Shown here: positions 7,384-14,226 of the stretch, in pieces
Layout: the number at the start of each line of letters is the position of its first letter
Position numbering within the stretch: position 1 is the first letter of the stretch
Source: an uncultured bacterium
GTDB lineage: Bacteria > Cyanobacteriota > Vampirovibrionia > Gastranaerophilales > Gastranaerophilaceae
NCBI GenBank assembly: GCA_945833895.1
Contig: CAMAGQ010000024.1
Location: 1 to 16,257, forward strand
DNA length: 16,257 nucleotides
Reading direction: 5' to 3'
Program-made: the position numbers and the translations under genes
The notes under the pieces: generated by a model
What the model was told of the DNA's origin: nothing
What the model saw: the letters and a program-made list of their open reading frames with translations, nothing else
The model's database searches: none

Positions 7384-9690
7384 TTAATCAATCTGTTCCT
7401 TATCAGGATCTTCTATGTTTATTACCTGTGCATATTGTAAAACAGGTTGTTTCGGTTTATTTTTACCTCTGCTAAAGATTGTATTATTTTCGGTTTCAAC
7501 AGGTGTTGCGGCAGGAGCGAAAGCGATTTGCCTATCTTCTTCTTTTTTCTTTCTGCCAAGACGTTCAGGGTTTTTGATTTCCATTTTACCGTAGTTTATG
7601 CTTGTTCCTTTTGTATCAAAAGCAAGGTCAAAACCAAAGAAAGTTGTTTCTCTGATGAAGTCATAACCGATTCTGATTTTCAAATCGTCAGGCCCGATTG
7701 CAACAGCAAATCTGTTTTCTTGGAATAATCTGTCATTTGGAGCATCTCCGCTCAAGTTCACCATGCCTGACCAACCTACTGAAATGTATTTATTCAAGCG
7801 GATAATTTCCGAAAGATAAACAGAAGAATGTCCGTATCTGTATCTGTCGTATCTTGGCACAGGTGTATTATCGTCGTATCCTGATTGGAAATATCCGATA
7901 TCCTGCATCCAGTTTTTGTATTGCAAGTGTGCCCTAGGACCTACTCTTGCTATGAACTGAGTATCACCTGTTCCGTATAACGCTGCAGAACCCTGCATTA
8001 CAAAGTCAAAATTAAAGTAAAATTTATTTTCAGGATTTCTGTATGAATAAATTTTCTGGTTGATTTCAGCCATATATCTTAATCTTGTTGTTGTAGTGCC
8101 GTTACTGCTGATTTTTTCCCCGTTGAAGTTTCTGTCATTGTCTTCCATTAAACCAAAACCTGCACGGTGACGGAATGTTAACGGTCTTTTTTCGGTTAAG
8201 AAATTCGGTATGGTATGGCTTTTATCAAAGTAAGTTTCAACCATATATTTAGGCATTCTTGCACCTAAAAACCAGTCATCAATGTAAGAATTCGCCGAAT
8301 ATTGAACAAATAAATTATCGTCTAATCTCTGAATACCTCTCATGAAAAAGATATCTTTTGATGAGCCGTAACCCAATTCTGTTGAGTTAAACGGTGAACG
8401 ATATTTTAACGCACCGCCAAATCCGAAATCATCCTTGTAATTCAAGAACGGTATAACCTTCATTATAGAACCGTTAGGGCCGCCAAAAGTAAAACCGGGG
8501 CCTAAGAACATACCAACTTTTCTGCGGCTTCCGAATTCAGGATAATTTGCTTCAAAATAATCACGTTCCTTGTTCGTGTATGCTGTCAAACTAGGCCACG
8601 TAAACCATTTTCTTCCGTTTTTGCTAAATTCTATTTTCTTTGCTTTTATTACGTCATGGTCTTTTCTTGCTTCAACATAAAGGTCTTTGATGTAAATATG
8701 AACATTGTTGCCTGACGGATCGCCTAAGAATAATGCCTTATCTTCATCATTCAAAACCATGTTTGAAAATCTAGGACCAATCATTCTTGAAGATAATCTG
8801 TGAATTTCAGACTGGTCGGAATGAAAATAACCGTCTGTCAGAACTATCAAACCGTCTTTCTGTACCGCTTTTTTAGCATTAAGCATCATTGAACTCGGTT
8901 TGACTTCAACATTATCGGAAATTATTGTTTCTTCGTTCATGTCAACTTCAATGTAGTCGGCTTTAGTGACCATGCCGTTTTTAATAACTATGACATTGTC
9001 AATCGCTTTTAATATGTTGGCATCCTGGTTGTAAGTCATTTTGTCCGCAATAATTTTTGTATTTTGTTGCGGCAGGGTTAAAACAGGTCTGCCTGTAGCA
9101 ATCATATCGCCCGTTTCATCATCAAATGAAACGTTCTCGGAATCCAGTACCGCTTCTTTTTGAACGACCTGTTCGCTGATTCCTGATTCCAGCGACAATT
9201 CGTCTTTTTTAATATCCGCATCCATGTCAATTTGTTCTTGAATTGAATCAGATATCGTACCTTTATCTTTTTCAATAACGTTTTCTTCGGTCTGAACTTG
9301 TTCAACTGTAGACTTTTTCCAGAATTTCAACCTTTGAGAAATAGGAACTTTGGTTTCTCCGTACTCTTTTAAGTATTCAGGTTCAACTGGTTTAGGGTGT
9401 CTGTTGTATAAAACATCGGTAAGTTTTAGTCGAACTTGCTTAAACAACGGAGCACGACCGTCATCCAATTCTTTATATTGTCTGCCCTTATGGTCAAAAG
9501 CAAACGAAACATCAGGCTCGTTTGTGCGAACCTCAGGGGCAACAGTACTCAACGGGGATTGGTAAAATCTTTCTTCCAAATCCTCAGGGGTTATTGCAAA
9601 ACCTTCATAATCACTGTTATCAATCCCGTAAACCGAACCCGGAATTGATACTAATGCTATTATTAATGCTGATAATATTTCTTTTCTCAA
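7384..9690 (-). CDS. lptD: LptD-like LPS-assembly outer-membrane protein (OstA)
   Basis: This 768-residue exported protein starts with a signal peptide (residues 1-22, cleavage near VYG). An acidic linker region follows, then an LptA/OstA-type beta-jellyroll (about 180-300) and a long beta-strand-rich region (about 370-715) typical of an outer-membrane barrel. LptD, with the lipoprotein LptE, inserts LPS into the outer leaflet. The roughly 150-residue stretch between signal peptide and jellyroll, rich in Glu, Lys and Gln, and the Lys/Pro-rich C-terminal tail are not part of the usual core. The start codon is TTG, preceded by AAGGA at seven bases; no nearby ATG keeps the signal peptide. No LptE is seen beside it. 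Cyanobacterial LptD relatives are divergent, so the assignment rests on domain order and context. Confidence 0.85.
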   Translation of the reverse strand: MRKEILSALIIALVSIPGSVYGIDNSDYEGFAITPEDLEERFYQSPLSTVAPEVRTNEPDVSFAFDHKGRQYKELDDGRAPLFKQVRLKLTDVLYNRHPKPVEPEYLKEYGETKVPISQRLKFWKKSTVEQVQTEENVIEKDKGTISDSIQEQIDMDADIKKDELSLESGISEQVVQKEAVLDSENVSFDDETGDMIATGRPVLTLPQQNTKIIADKMTYNQDANILKAIDNVIVIKNGMVTKADYIEVDMNEETIISDNVEVKPSSMMLNAKKAVQKDGLIVLTDGYFHSDQSEIHRLSSRMIGPRFSNMVLNDEDKALFLGDPSGNNVHIYIKDLYVEARKDHDVIKAKKIEFSKNGRKWFTWPSLTAYTNKERDYFEANYPEFGSRRKVGMFLGPGFTFGGPNGSIMKVIPFLNYKDDFGFGGALKYRSPFNSTELGYGSSKDIFFMRGIQRLDDNLFVQYSANSYIDDWFLGARMPKYMVETYFDKSHTIPNFLTEKRPLTFRHRAGFGLMEDNDRNFNGEKISSNGTTTTRLRYMAEINQKIYSYRNPENKFYFNFDFVMQGSAALYGTGDTQFIARVGPRAHLQYKNWMQDIGYFQSGYDDNTPVPRYDRYRYGHSSVYLSEIIRLNKYISVGWSGMVNLSGDAPNDRLFQENRFAVAIGPDDLKIRIGYDFIRETTFFGFDLAFDTKGTSINYGKMEIKNPERLGRKKKEEDRQIAFAPAATPVETENNTIFSRGKNKPKQPVLQYAQVINIEDPDKEQID

Positions 9691-9703
9691 TGTTTTTTCC
9701 TTT

Positions 9704-10867
9704 TTAAATATAATTTAACGGATTAGTTGGTTTACCGTTTACTCTGACTTCAAAGTGGCAATGCGGCCCCGTGCTGTATCCTGTTGAACCTTCTCTGCCG
9801 ATTGTTTGACCTTTTTTAACGTTTTGTCCGTTGCTTACGTTGATTGCTGACATGTGTCCGTATAGAGTTGTAATTGGTTTGCCGTTAATTACGCCGTGGT
9901 CAAGGATTACAACTTTACCATATCCGCCGTACCATCCTGAATATATTACACGTCCGTCGTTAGATGCTTTGATTGCTCCGCCGTTCGGTCCTCCGATATC
10001 AATTCCTGAGTGGAAAATTCTACTCTTGAATATCGGGTGGGTTCTCCAGCCGAATGGAGATGTTATAGGTCCTGATATCGGATATATAAAGCCTGATGAT
10101 GCAACTTTTACCTGCGGAGCACCAGGGCGGGAATTTCTTGAGGTTAATTTCGCAATCATGCTTTGAATACTTGCGGATTGTCTTGCCAGTTCACGCTCGG
10201 AACGTTCGTAATAACTTTTATCCTTATTCAATTTGTCAATCATATTTTTATTTTCGGCGATTGAGTTTTGAATAGTTATTTTCTGGTCGTTAATATCTTT
10301 CAATGAGGCTTCAACAAGACGTTTTTGTGCCTGAACTTGAGTTTTAAGTTCTGCAATATGGTTGGCTTTGGCTTTTACCGCCTGCATTCTCTTGTAATCT
10401 TCTTTTATGACTATTTTTTCAAAATATATGGTATCAAGAAACGAATTTATATCGGTAGATGCCAATAACAACTCGAACATGCCTGAACGCTGATGTTTAT
10501 AAGCCTGTCGTATTCTGGATTTCATCTGAGTATCTATTTCTCTAAATTCAGCAATCGCCGTATTTAATTGAAGTTCCATTGCGGAAAGATTTGCTGTTAA
10601 TTCATTGTACTGCTGAGTTTTTTGTCTAAGTCTTACCTGAGCAGTTTCCAGTCGTTGCTGATTGTTGCTTAGTTTATTTCGTTCGGATCTCAAACGAAGA
10701 TCGGCTTGTTTTTTCTTTTGCATAAAATAATATCGCTTGGTGTTTGTTTGCTTTAATTTTTGGTCAAGCGACGATTTTGATTGCACCGCAAATGCCGGCA
10801 CAAACAAGCATGTGCAACACGAAATAATTATCCAGCATATTAAAAATTTTTTTATTAAATTTCTCAT
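9704..10867 (-). CDS. Exported coiled-coil M23 peptidoglycan endopeptidase (EnvC/NlpD/MepM class)
   Basis: This 387-residue protein has a signal peptide ending near PAFA, a long coiled coil rich in Gln, Lys, Arg and Glu (about 33-245), and a C-terminal M23 metallopeptidase domain (about 265-385). The zinc site is complete: His286 and Asp290 (HSGID), plus His338 (LYGHMS) and the HCH pair His369/His371. It should thus be an active peptidoglycan cross-link hydrolase, unlike the degenerate amidase activators EnvC and NlpD. It acts in the periplasm during cell separation or wall growth. lptD follows after 13 bp, so wall cleavage and LPS export are co-expressed. The ribosome site before the ATG at 10867 is poor; a 35-aa reading frame 28 bp upstream, with a good site, may help translation. 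Confidence 0.92.
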   Translation of the reverse strand: MRNLIKKFLICWIIISCCTCLFVPAFAVQSKSSLDQKLKQTNTKRYYFMQKKKQADLRLRSERNKLSNNQQRLETAQVRLRQKTQQYNELTANLSAMELQLNTAIAEFREIDTQMKSRIRQAYKHQRSGMFELLLASTDINSFLDTIYFEKIVIKEDYKRMQAVKAKANHIAELKTQVQAQKRLVEASLKDINDQKITIQNSIAENKNMIDKLNKDKSYYERSERELARQSASIQSMIAKLTSRNSRPGAPQVKVASSGFIYPISGPITSPFGWRTHPIFKSRIFHSGIDIGGPNGGAIKASNDGRVIYSGWYGGYGKVVILDHGVINGKPITTLYGHMSAINVSNGQNVKKGQTIGREGSTGYSTGPHCHFEVRVNGKPTNPLNYI

Positions 10868-10895
10868 TATTAAATTTGTTTATTACTACTTTTGA

Positions 10896-11003
10896 TTAGT
10901 TCATTGTTAAAAATCCGATTACCATTGGGCTTATGCACATTAACATAAATGCTACGGTAATCAATATGAATAAAATTTTTCTATGTCTTCTAAAAAATTC
11001 CAT
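10896..11003 (-). CDS. Small single-span membrane peptide (35 aa), first gene of the envelope operon
   Basis: This short reading frame begins with MEFFRRHRK, continues with a run of hydrophobic residues (about 10-33) and ends with a TAA at 10896-10898. It has a basic, cytoplasm-facing N-terminus and one membrane-spanning helix, the look of a leaderless inner-membrane microprotein. Evidence that it is translated: a GGGGGAGAT ribosome site directly upstream of the ATG, a sigma70-like promoter whose predicted start is about 20 bp before it, and its position as first gene, 28 bp ahead of the M23 endopeptidase. I do not recognise the family. Alternatively it could act as a translated leader controlling the operon. 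Confidence 0.6.
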   Translation of the reverse strand: MEFFRRHRKILFILITVAFMLMCISPMVIGFLTMN

Positions 11004-11028
11004 AATCTCCCCCTATATCATTACTAAC

Positions 11029-11057
11029 ATTTTACTATTAATAATTCTTGAGTGCAA
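11029..11057 (-). promoter_or_regulatory. Promoter of the envelope (M23-lptD-lpx) operon
   Basis: On the minus strand TTGCAC (11052-11057), a 17-bp spacer, and TAAAAT (11029-11034, one mismatch from the -10 consensus) form a sigma70-like promoter. The predicted start near 11022 leaves a leader of about 19 nt before the 35-aa frame. It is the only good promoter-like match I found upstream of the seven-gene minus-strand run. Confidence 0.5.
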
Positions 11058-11096
11058 GAACTTTAAAATATATTTTAACTTAATACATAGAAAAAT

Positions 11097-11120
11097 GAAC
11101 TTTTTTAATTTATAATCGTT
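11097..11120 (+). promoter_or_regulatory. Candidate ECF-sigma promoter overlapping a sigma70 -10 box
   Basis: GAAC (11097-11100, in TGAACTT) is followed after exactly 16 bp by CGTT (11117-11120). This is the layout typical of ECF promoters: a -35 with an AAC core, a 16-17 bp spacer and a -10 beginning CGT. A perfect TATAAT lies at 11111-11116 but has no good -35 partner. The site is 24 bp before the anti-sigma start codon, which suits autoregulation of the sigma operon. Confidence 0.45.
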
Positions 11121-11143
11121 ATATAGGTACAGAGGTTAAGAAA

Positions 11144-11488
11144 ATGAAAGATAAATGTTCCAAATACGAATCACTATTTGTTTTCCGCTCAGAGGAAGAA
11201 TTGAATGAGCATATCCGCACATGCGAAGATTGCCGGCATGAACACGAAAAAATGCTTCGTGTTTCAGAATTAATTCAAGAGGCAAAACCTTACTATAAAG
11301 AACAGAAAAGAAATTGGGCAAAAGTAAAAGTTGCCTGTGCTTTGTTCCTGTTAATGGCGAGCGGAACTACTCTCGGGGTAATCAATCTTAACACCGATGT
11401 ATCTGATACATTGAAGTACGGAACAACATTGAGTGCCGAAGATTTAGGTCTGCCGGTTGATTCCTACGGACTTATATATATTGAATAA
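11144..11488 (+). CDS. Membrane-anchored zinc-motif anti-sigma factor
   Basis: This 114-residue protein has a cytoplasmic N-terminus carrying HX3CX2C (His23, Cys27, Cys30, in HIRTCEDC) and an earlier Cys5, the hallmark of zinc-binding anti-sigma domains. One transmembrane helix lies near residues 61-80, and a periplasmic tail of about 34 residues follows. Such proteins hold their ECF sigma factor at the membrane and release it on a signal, often after proteolysis. The ECF sigma gene begins 20 bp downstream, which supports the pairing. AGAGG precedes the ATG by about eight bases. The gene order, anti-sigma before sigma, is less common but is seen in cnrYXH-type metal systems. Sensing through a tail this short probably needs a partner, possibly the third gene of the operon. 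Confidence 0.8.
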   Translation: MKDKCSKYESLFVFRSEEELNEHIRTCEDCRHEHEKMLRVSELIQEAKPYYKEQKRNWAKVKVACALFLLMASGTTLGVINLNTDVSDTLKYGTTLSAEDLGLPVDSYGLIYIE

Positions 11489-11508
11489 TCAATAAAAATG
11501 GAAGTTGA

Positions 11509-12006
11509 ATGGATTTTAACAAAGTAATACAAACTAATAAACAAAATATTAAAAGTATAATACGTCTTATTACTAAGGAAGATAACGAAGATTTAGAACA
11601 AGAGGTGTACCTTAAAATCTGGAAAAATTCCGACAAATATAAAGAACAGGGTTCTATAAAAAGTTGGATTTCCATGGTCACAAAAAACGCTTCTCTTGAC
11701 TATTTAAAATCGTCTTATCGCAAGGTTTTCCAAACTTCCACCTCGGATGATTTTGTAATAGACAGTATAAAAGATAAAAAAATCTCACCGGAAGATAAAG
11801 TTGTCAGCCTTGAACGTCAGAAAAAAATTGTCAATGCTATAAATTCACTCAGACCAAAGTTCAAAGAGGTTATCGTAATGTGCGAGATTAACGGATATAC
11901 CTATGAGGATTGTGCAAAAAGATTGAATTGTCCTATCGGTACGGTGAAATCAAGAATTTACAATGCAAAAAAAGAATTGGCAGAAAAATTAAAGGATTTG
12001 TTATAA
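11509..12006 (+). CDS. ECF-subfamily RNA polymerase sigma factor
   Basis: This 165-residue protein has the two-domain ECF layout. Region sigma2 (about 12-75) includes the DLEQEVYLKIWKN stretch that contacts the -10 element and core enzyme. Region sigma4 (about 110-160) has a helix-turn-helix at YTYEDCAKRLNCP..TVKSRI that reads the -35. There is no sigma3 or extra C-terminal domain. The ATG follows GGAAG at five bases. Its neighbours are the anti-sigma gene before it and, overlapping its TAA stop or 20 bp later, an exported LTXXQ protein, so it directs an envelope response. The ECF group number cannot be assigned by eye. Confidence 0.92.
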   Translation: MDFNKVIQTNKQNIKSIIRLITKEDNEDLEQEVYLKIWKNSDKYKEQGSIKSWISMVTKNASLDYLKSSYRKVFQTSTSDDFVIDSIKDKKISPEDKVVSLERQKKIVNAINSLRPKFKEVIVMCEINGYTYEDCAKRLNCPIGTVKSRIYNAKKELAEKLKDLL

Positions 12007-12026
12007 TGACTAAAAGGAAGGGTGTT

Positions 12027-12578
12027 ATGAGAATATTAATTGTATTTTTATCACTTATTTGTATATGCGGTTTCGAAAATGTTGCTCAATCAACAGGAAC
12101 TAAAACCCCTGCTGACAATGTTTCGGTAATGTTCAAACCCACTAATCATAAAGAACAGATGAGAAGACAGTTTGAACAACGTCTGAATTTGTCCGATAAA
12201 CAAAAAGAAAAAGCACGAGTTATCCACCAACAGGGACGTGAAGAGATGAAACCGGTGATGATACAACTTTCTGTTAAACGTCAAGAATTAGAAATGTTGT
12301 CATTAACAAAACTTTCGGAAAAAGAACAAAAAGAGAGAGCAGACATTCTTAACGCTGAAATAAGTGCTCTTGAAAAACAGGCACGAGATATCAGAAAGAA
12401 AAATACTCAAGAATTTGAAAAGATACTCAATAAAAATCAGCGAAACGAATTGGCGGCAATGAAGGCTGAAGGCAGAGCAAAATACGAAAAAAATCACCAC
12501 GCAAGAACTCCGTTTCAGGGCTTAGGAACACAGAATTTCTTGTTCAAACCTCTGTTGCCGCCGCCGAACAGATATTAA
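12027..12578 (+). CDS. Exported LTXXQ-motif helical protein (Spy/CpxP/ZraP/CnrX-like)
   Basis: From the ATG at 12027 the protein has 183 residues; AAGGAAGG lies five bases before it and a signal peptide starts at once (residues 1-20 or so). An earlier ATG at 12006 overlaps the sigma stop codon but puts seven polar residues before the signal. The mature part is highly charged and helical, with two LTXXQ-type motifs (LSDKQ at 55-59, LNKNQ at 134-138) spaced as in the Spy/CpxP superfamily. Members act as periplasmic chaperones, feedback inhibitors of stress sensing, or metal sensors (ZraP, CnrX). A His-His pair (157-158) and a Pro-rich C-terminus follow. Being co-transcribed with an ECF/anti-sigma pair suggests a sensor or output of that system. 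Confidence 0.82.
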   Translation: MRILIVFLSLICICGFENVAQSTGTKTPADNVSVMFKPTNHKEQMRRQFEQRLNLSDKQKEKARVIHQQGREEMKPVMIQLSVKRQELEMLSLTKLSEKEQKERADILNAEISALEKQARDIRKKNTQEFEKILNKNQRNELAAMKAEGRAKYEKNHHARTPFQGLGTQNFLFKPLLPPPNRY

Positions 12579-12618
12579 CCAATGGTAACTTAAGTTTTTA
12601 TCTGCACGGCAAGACTAT

Positions 12619-12656
12619 TCATAACACTTGTTCTTGTTGTGTTGTGACTGTTTTTT
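12619..12656 (+). terminator. Terminator after the sigma-factor operon
   Basis: CATAACAC (12620-12627) pairs with GTGTTGTG (12639-12646) with one G-U, and an outer T-A pair makes nine. The loop is 11 nt, and TTTTTT follows at 12651-12656 after four bases. The T-run overlaps the last codons of the converging dCMP deaminase gene. Confidence 0.45.
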
Positions 12657-13104
12657 ATTTTTGTTCATCAAGTTCTTTGCGAATGGTTTCGACCGAAATT
12701 CTTTCGATAGGTGAATTATCATCTTTTTTCAGGACGCAGTTTTTAATTCCTGCCTGAACGATGAAACGCTTACATAGAATACAAATGAAATTATGCCCCC
12801 AAATGTATATTGTAGCATCTTTGCAGCGGTCTTGCCCTGCTTGAATAATTGCGTTTTGCTCTGCGTGAATGGAGCGGCATGTTTCATATTTTGTGCCTGA
12901 AGCGATGTTGTTTTTAATCCTGTAACATTCGCCACGTTCCATACAGGACTCTACTTTTGAGGGTGTTCCGTTGTAGCCGGTTGCTTTAATTTTTTTGTCT
13001 TCTCCGACAATAACGGCTCCGACTTGAGCTCTAAGACAATTTGAACGGCTTGCACAAGTTTTGGCAAGGTCTAAAAAATATTCATCCCATGATTTTACGC
13101 CCAT
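12655..13104 (-). CDS. dCMP deaminase (ComEB-type)
   Basis: This 149-residue zinc deaminase converts dCMP to dUMP, the precursor of dTMP. It opens with SWDEYFLDLA, typical of the ComEB/T4 dCMP deaminase family, and has the catalytic HAE (His80, Glu82) and the CxxC zinc ligands (Cys108, Cys111). In most cytidine/dCMP deaminases the second motif is PCxxC; here the proline is replaced by isoleucine (ICILC), while all zinc ligands are kept, so activity is still expected. Additional Cys residues around 54-60 may bind a second zinc, as in the phage enzyme. It follows the PurH-like gene after 6 bp on the same strand; its likely ribosome site TGGAG overlaps that gene's end. Confidence 0.9.
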   Translation of the reverse strand: MGVKSWDEYFLDLAKTCASRSNCLRAQVGAVIVGEDKKIKATGYNGTPSKVESCMERGECYRIKNNIASGTKYETCRSIHAEQNAIIQAGQDRCKDATIYIWGHNFICILCKRFIVQAGIKNCVLKKDDNSPIERISVETIRKELDEQK

Positions 13105-13110
13105 AATGTT

Positions 13111-14052
13111 TTATCTCCAGTATCTGTAATTCCTAATTCCGGTGTGAATTAGAGAAATGTTGTATTTGTCGGTTAACGATACAATCTTTTGCGAATTTAT
13201 ACCGTTGCCTGATTCTATGATAAGTCCGATTCTGCCTTGAATTGCGGCATTAATCACTTCTTGATTTTCGATTACGCCGTCAACCGCCAATACGGCATCT
13301 TTGCTGTTTTCGCAGGCAATATCCATCGCCGATTCCACAGCATCTGAAAGGTTTCCGATAGATTGCACAATCGCTTTTGATGCTAAATCCTTAACGATTA
13401 CGGCGGAATTACTTGTCGTATATTTTGCAAGTTTCCAAGCAAAAATTGCATCTTCTGCCTGTTGTTGGGTTGGCTTTACTTTGCCCGCAACTTTGAAAGA
13501 TGATTTTGTTAATTTGCTTTGGTTTTGCTCTTGAATCAAGTAGCCGAACGGGGTTACTTTTATGTCTTTAGTGTTGAAACCTAAAACTTCTTGCAGCGGG
13601 CTTTTTATTTTTATAATGTTCATTTCCGTATTTTTTTGCAGATATTCGGCAGCTTCTTTTGAAAAATTTGTAGAAATAATATTTTTGATGTTCATGGCTT
13701 TTATCTGCATAGCAAGTTCAATCGTAACTTCTTTGCTAAATCCGATAGTGCCATAAGTTAGTGATAACGGGTCGTTTTCAATGATTTTTTCAAACGCGGT
13801 TTCTGTAGAACTTCCAAGAGCGACCGAACTTAATTTTGCATCTTTAGCCAAAGCGGCAGCGTTCACGTCGAAAAATTCCGCCAAAACCTCAACAACTTTA
13901 GTTAGGTTAAGATAGTCGATGTATTCTAAATCAGCGTTGTCGCTGAGAATTTCATAATCAATACCGTCAGGAATCTCTGATAATACGGCAATTTGATTTA
14001 TATTTTCACCGGTTGGTAAATTTTTAAACTCGTTTATTTCAATACTTTCCAT
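13111..14052 (-). CDS. Stand-alone PurH AICAR-transformylase-domain homologue, probably catalytically degenerate
   Basis: From the ATG at 14052 (GGGGGAT ribosome site) the protein has 313 residues, about the length of the AICAR transformylase domain of PurH, with no IMP cyclohydrolase domain. The C-terminal half follows PurH well: FKVAGKVKPTQQQAEDAIFA, then a block ending in TNSAVIVKD-like residues, AVDGVI, and the final HTGIRNYRY, equivalent to PurH FTGVRHFRH. The N-terminal half is divergent: RYGENPHQ reads PTGENINQ, and the KHxNPCG segment, holding the catalytic Lys-His, is reduced to KLSSVALG. The central DPxS..G.I.F pattern confirms alignment. It probably does not catalyse formyl transfer; a binding or regulatory role is possible. 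A longer start at 14082 would lie upstream of the predicted transcription start. Confidence 0.75.
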   Translation of the reverse strand: MESIEINEFKNLPTGENINQIAVLSEIPDGIDYEILSDNADLEYIDYLNLTKVVEVLAEFFDVNAAALAKDAKLSSVALGSSTETAFEKIIENDPLSLTYGTIGFSKEVTIELAMQIKAMNIKNIISTNFSKEAAEYLQKNTEMNIIKIKSPLQEVLGFNTKDIKVTPFGYLIQEQNQSKLTKSSFKVAGKVKPTQQQAEDAIFAWKLAKYTTSNSAVIVKDLASKAIVQSIGNLSDAVESAMDIACENSKDAVLAVDGVIENQEVINAAIQGRIGLIIESGNGINSQKIVSLTDKYNISLIHTGIRNYRYWR

Positions 14053-14072
14053 AATATCCCCCATTTGCCACG

Positions 14073-14101
14073 ATAATAGCACGAAGAAATAACTCTATCA
14101 A
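14073..14101 (-). promoter_or_regulatory. sigma70 promoter with extended -10 for the PurH-like/dCMP deaminase pair
   Basis: On the minus strand TTGATA (14096-14101), a 17-bp spacer and TATTAT (14073-14078), preceded by TG at extended -10 position, form a strong promoter. The predicted start is near 14066, so the ATG at 14052 is the translated start and the upstream in-frame ATG at 14080-14082 is not on the transcript. Its GTGCTATTATC core equals that of the promoter at 529-558. Confidence 0.65.
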
Positions 14102-14168
14102 GAGCCAAGAATCATTATTAAAATAAACTCTGTATTTAAACTATTTAGTTGAGATTATTAAATTTTTC

Positions 14169-14197
14169 TTGATAATTTAGCATGTTTTTACTATAAT
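14169..14197 (+). promoter_or_regulatory. sigma70 promoter of the 245-aa protein gene
   Basis: TTGATA (14169-14174), a 17-bp spacer and a perfect TATAAT (14192-14197) are followed by a leader of about 23 nt and a GAGGA ribosome site before the ATG at 14227. It diverges from the PurH-like promoter across about 67 bp. Confidence 0.7.
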
Positions 14198-14226
14198 TTA
14201 GATGATTTAATTACAATGAGGAAAAG

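Noticed and set aside
11910..12026. Long upstream extension of the LTXXQ protein overlapping the sigma factor gene
   Set aside because: It would run antiphase through the sigma4 coding region; the signal peptide and ribosome site support a start at 12027 (or 12006 at most).
14053..14082. Ten-residue N-terminal extension of the PurH-like protein from the ATG at 14082
   Set aside because: The extension starts upstream of the predicted transcription start (about 14066) and overlaps the -10 box, while the ATG at 14052 has a GGGGGAT ribosome site.
14139..14150. AACTA-TT-TAGTT inverted repeat between the divergent promoters
   Set aside because: The half-sites are short in AT-rich DNA, so chance occurrence is likely.
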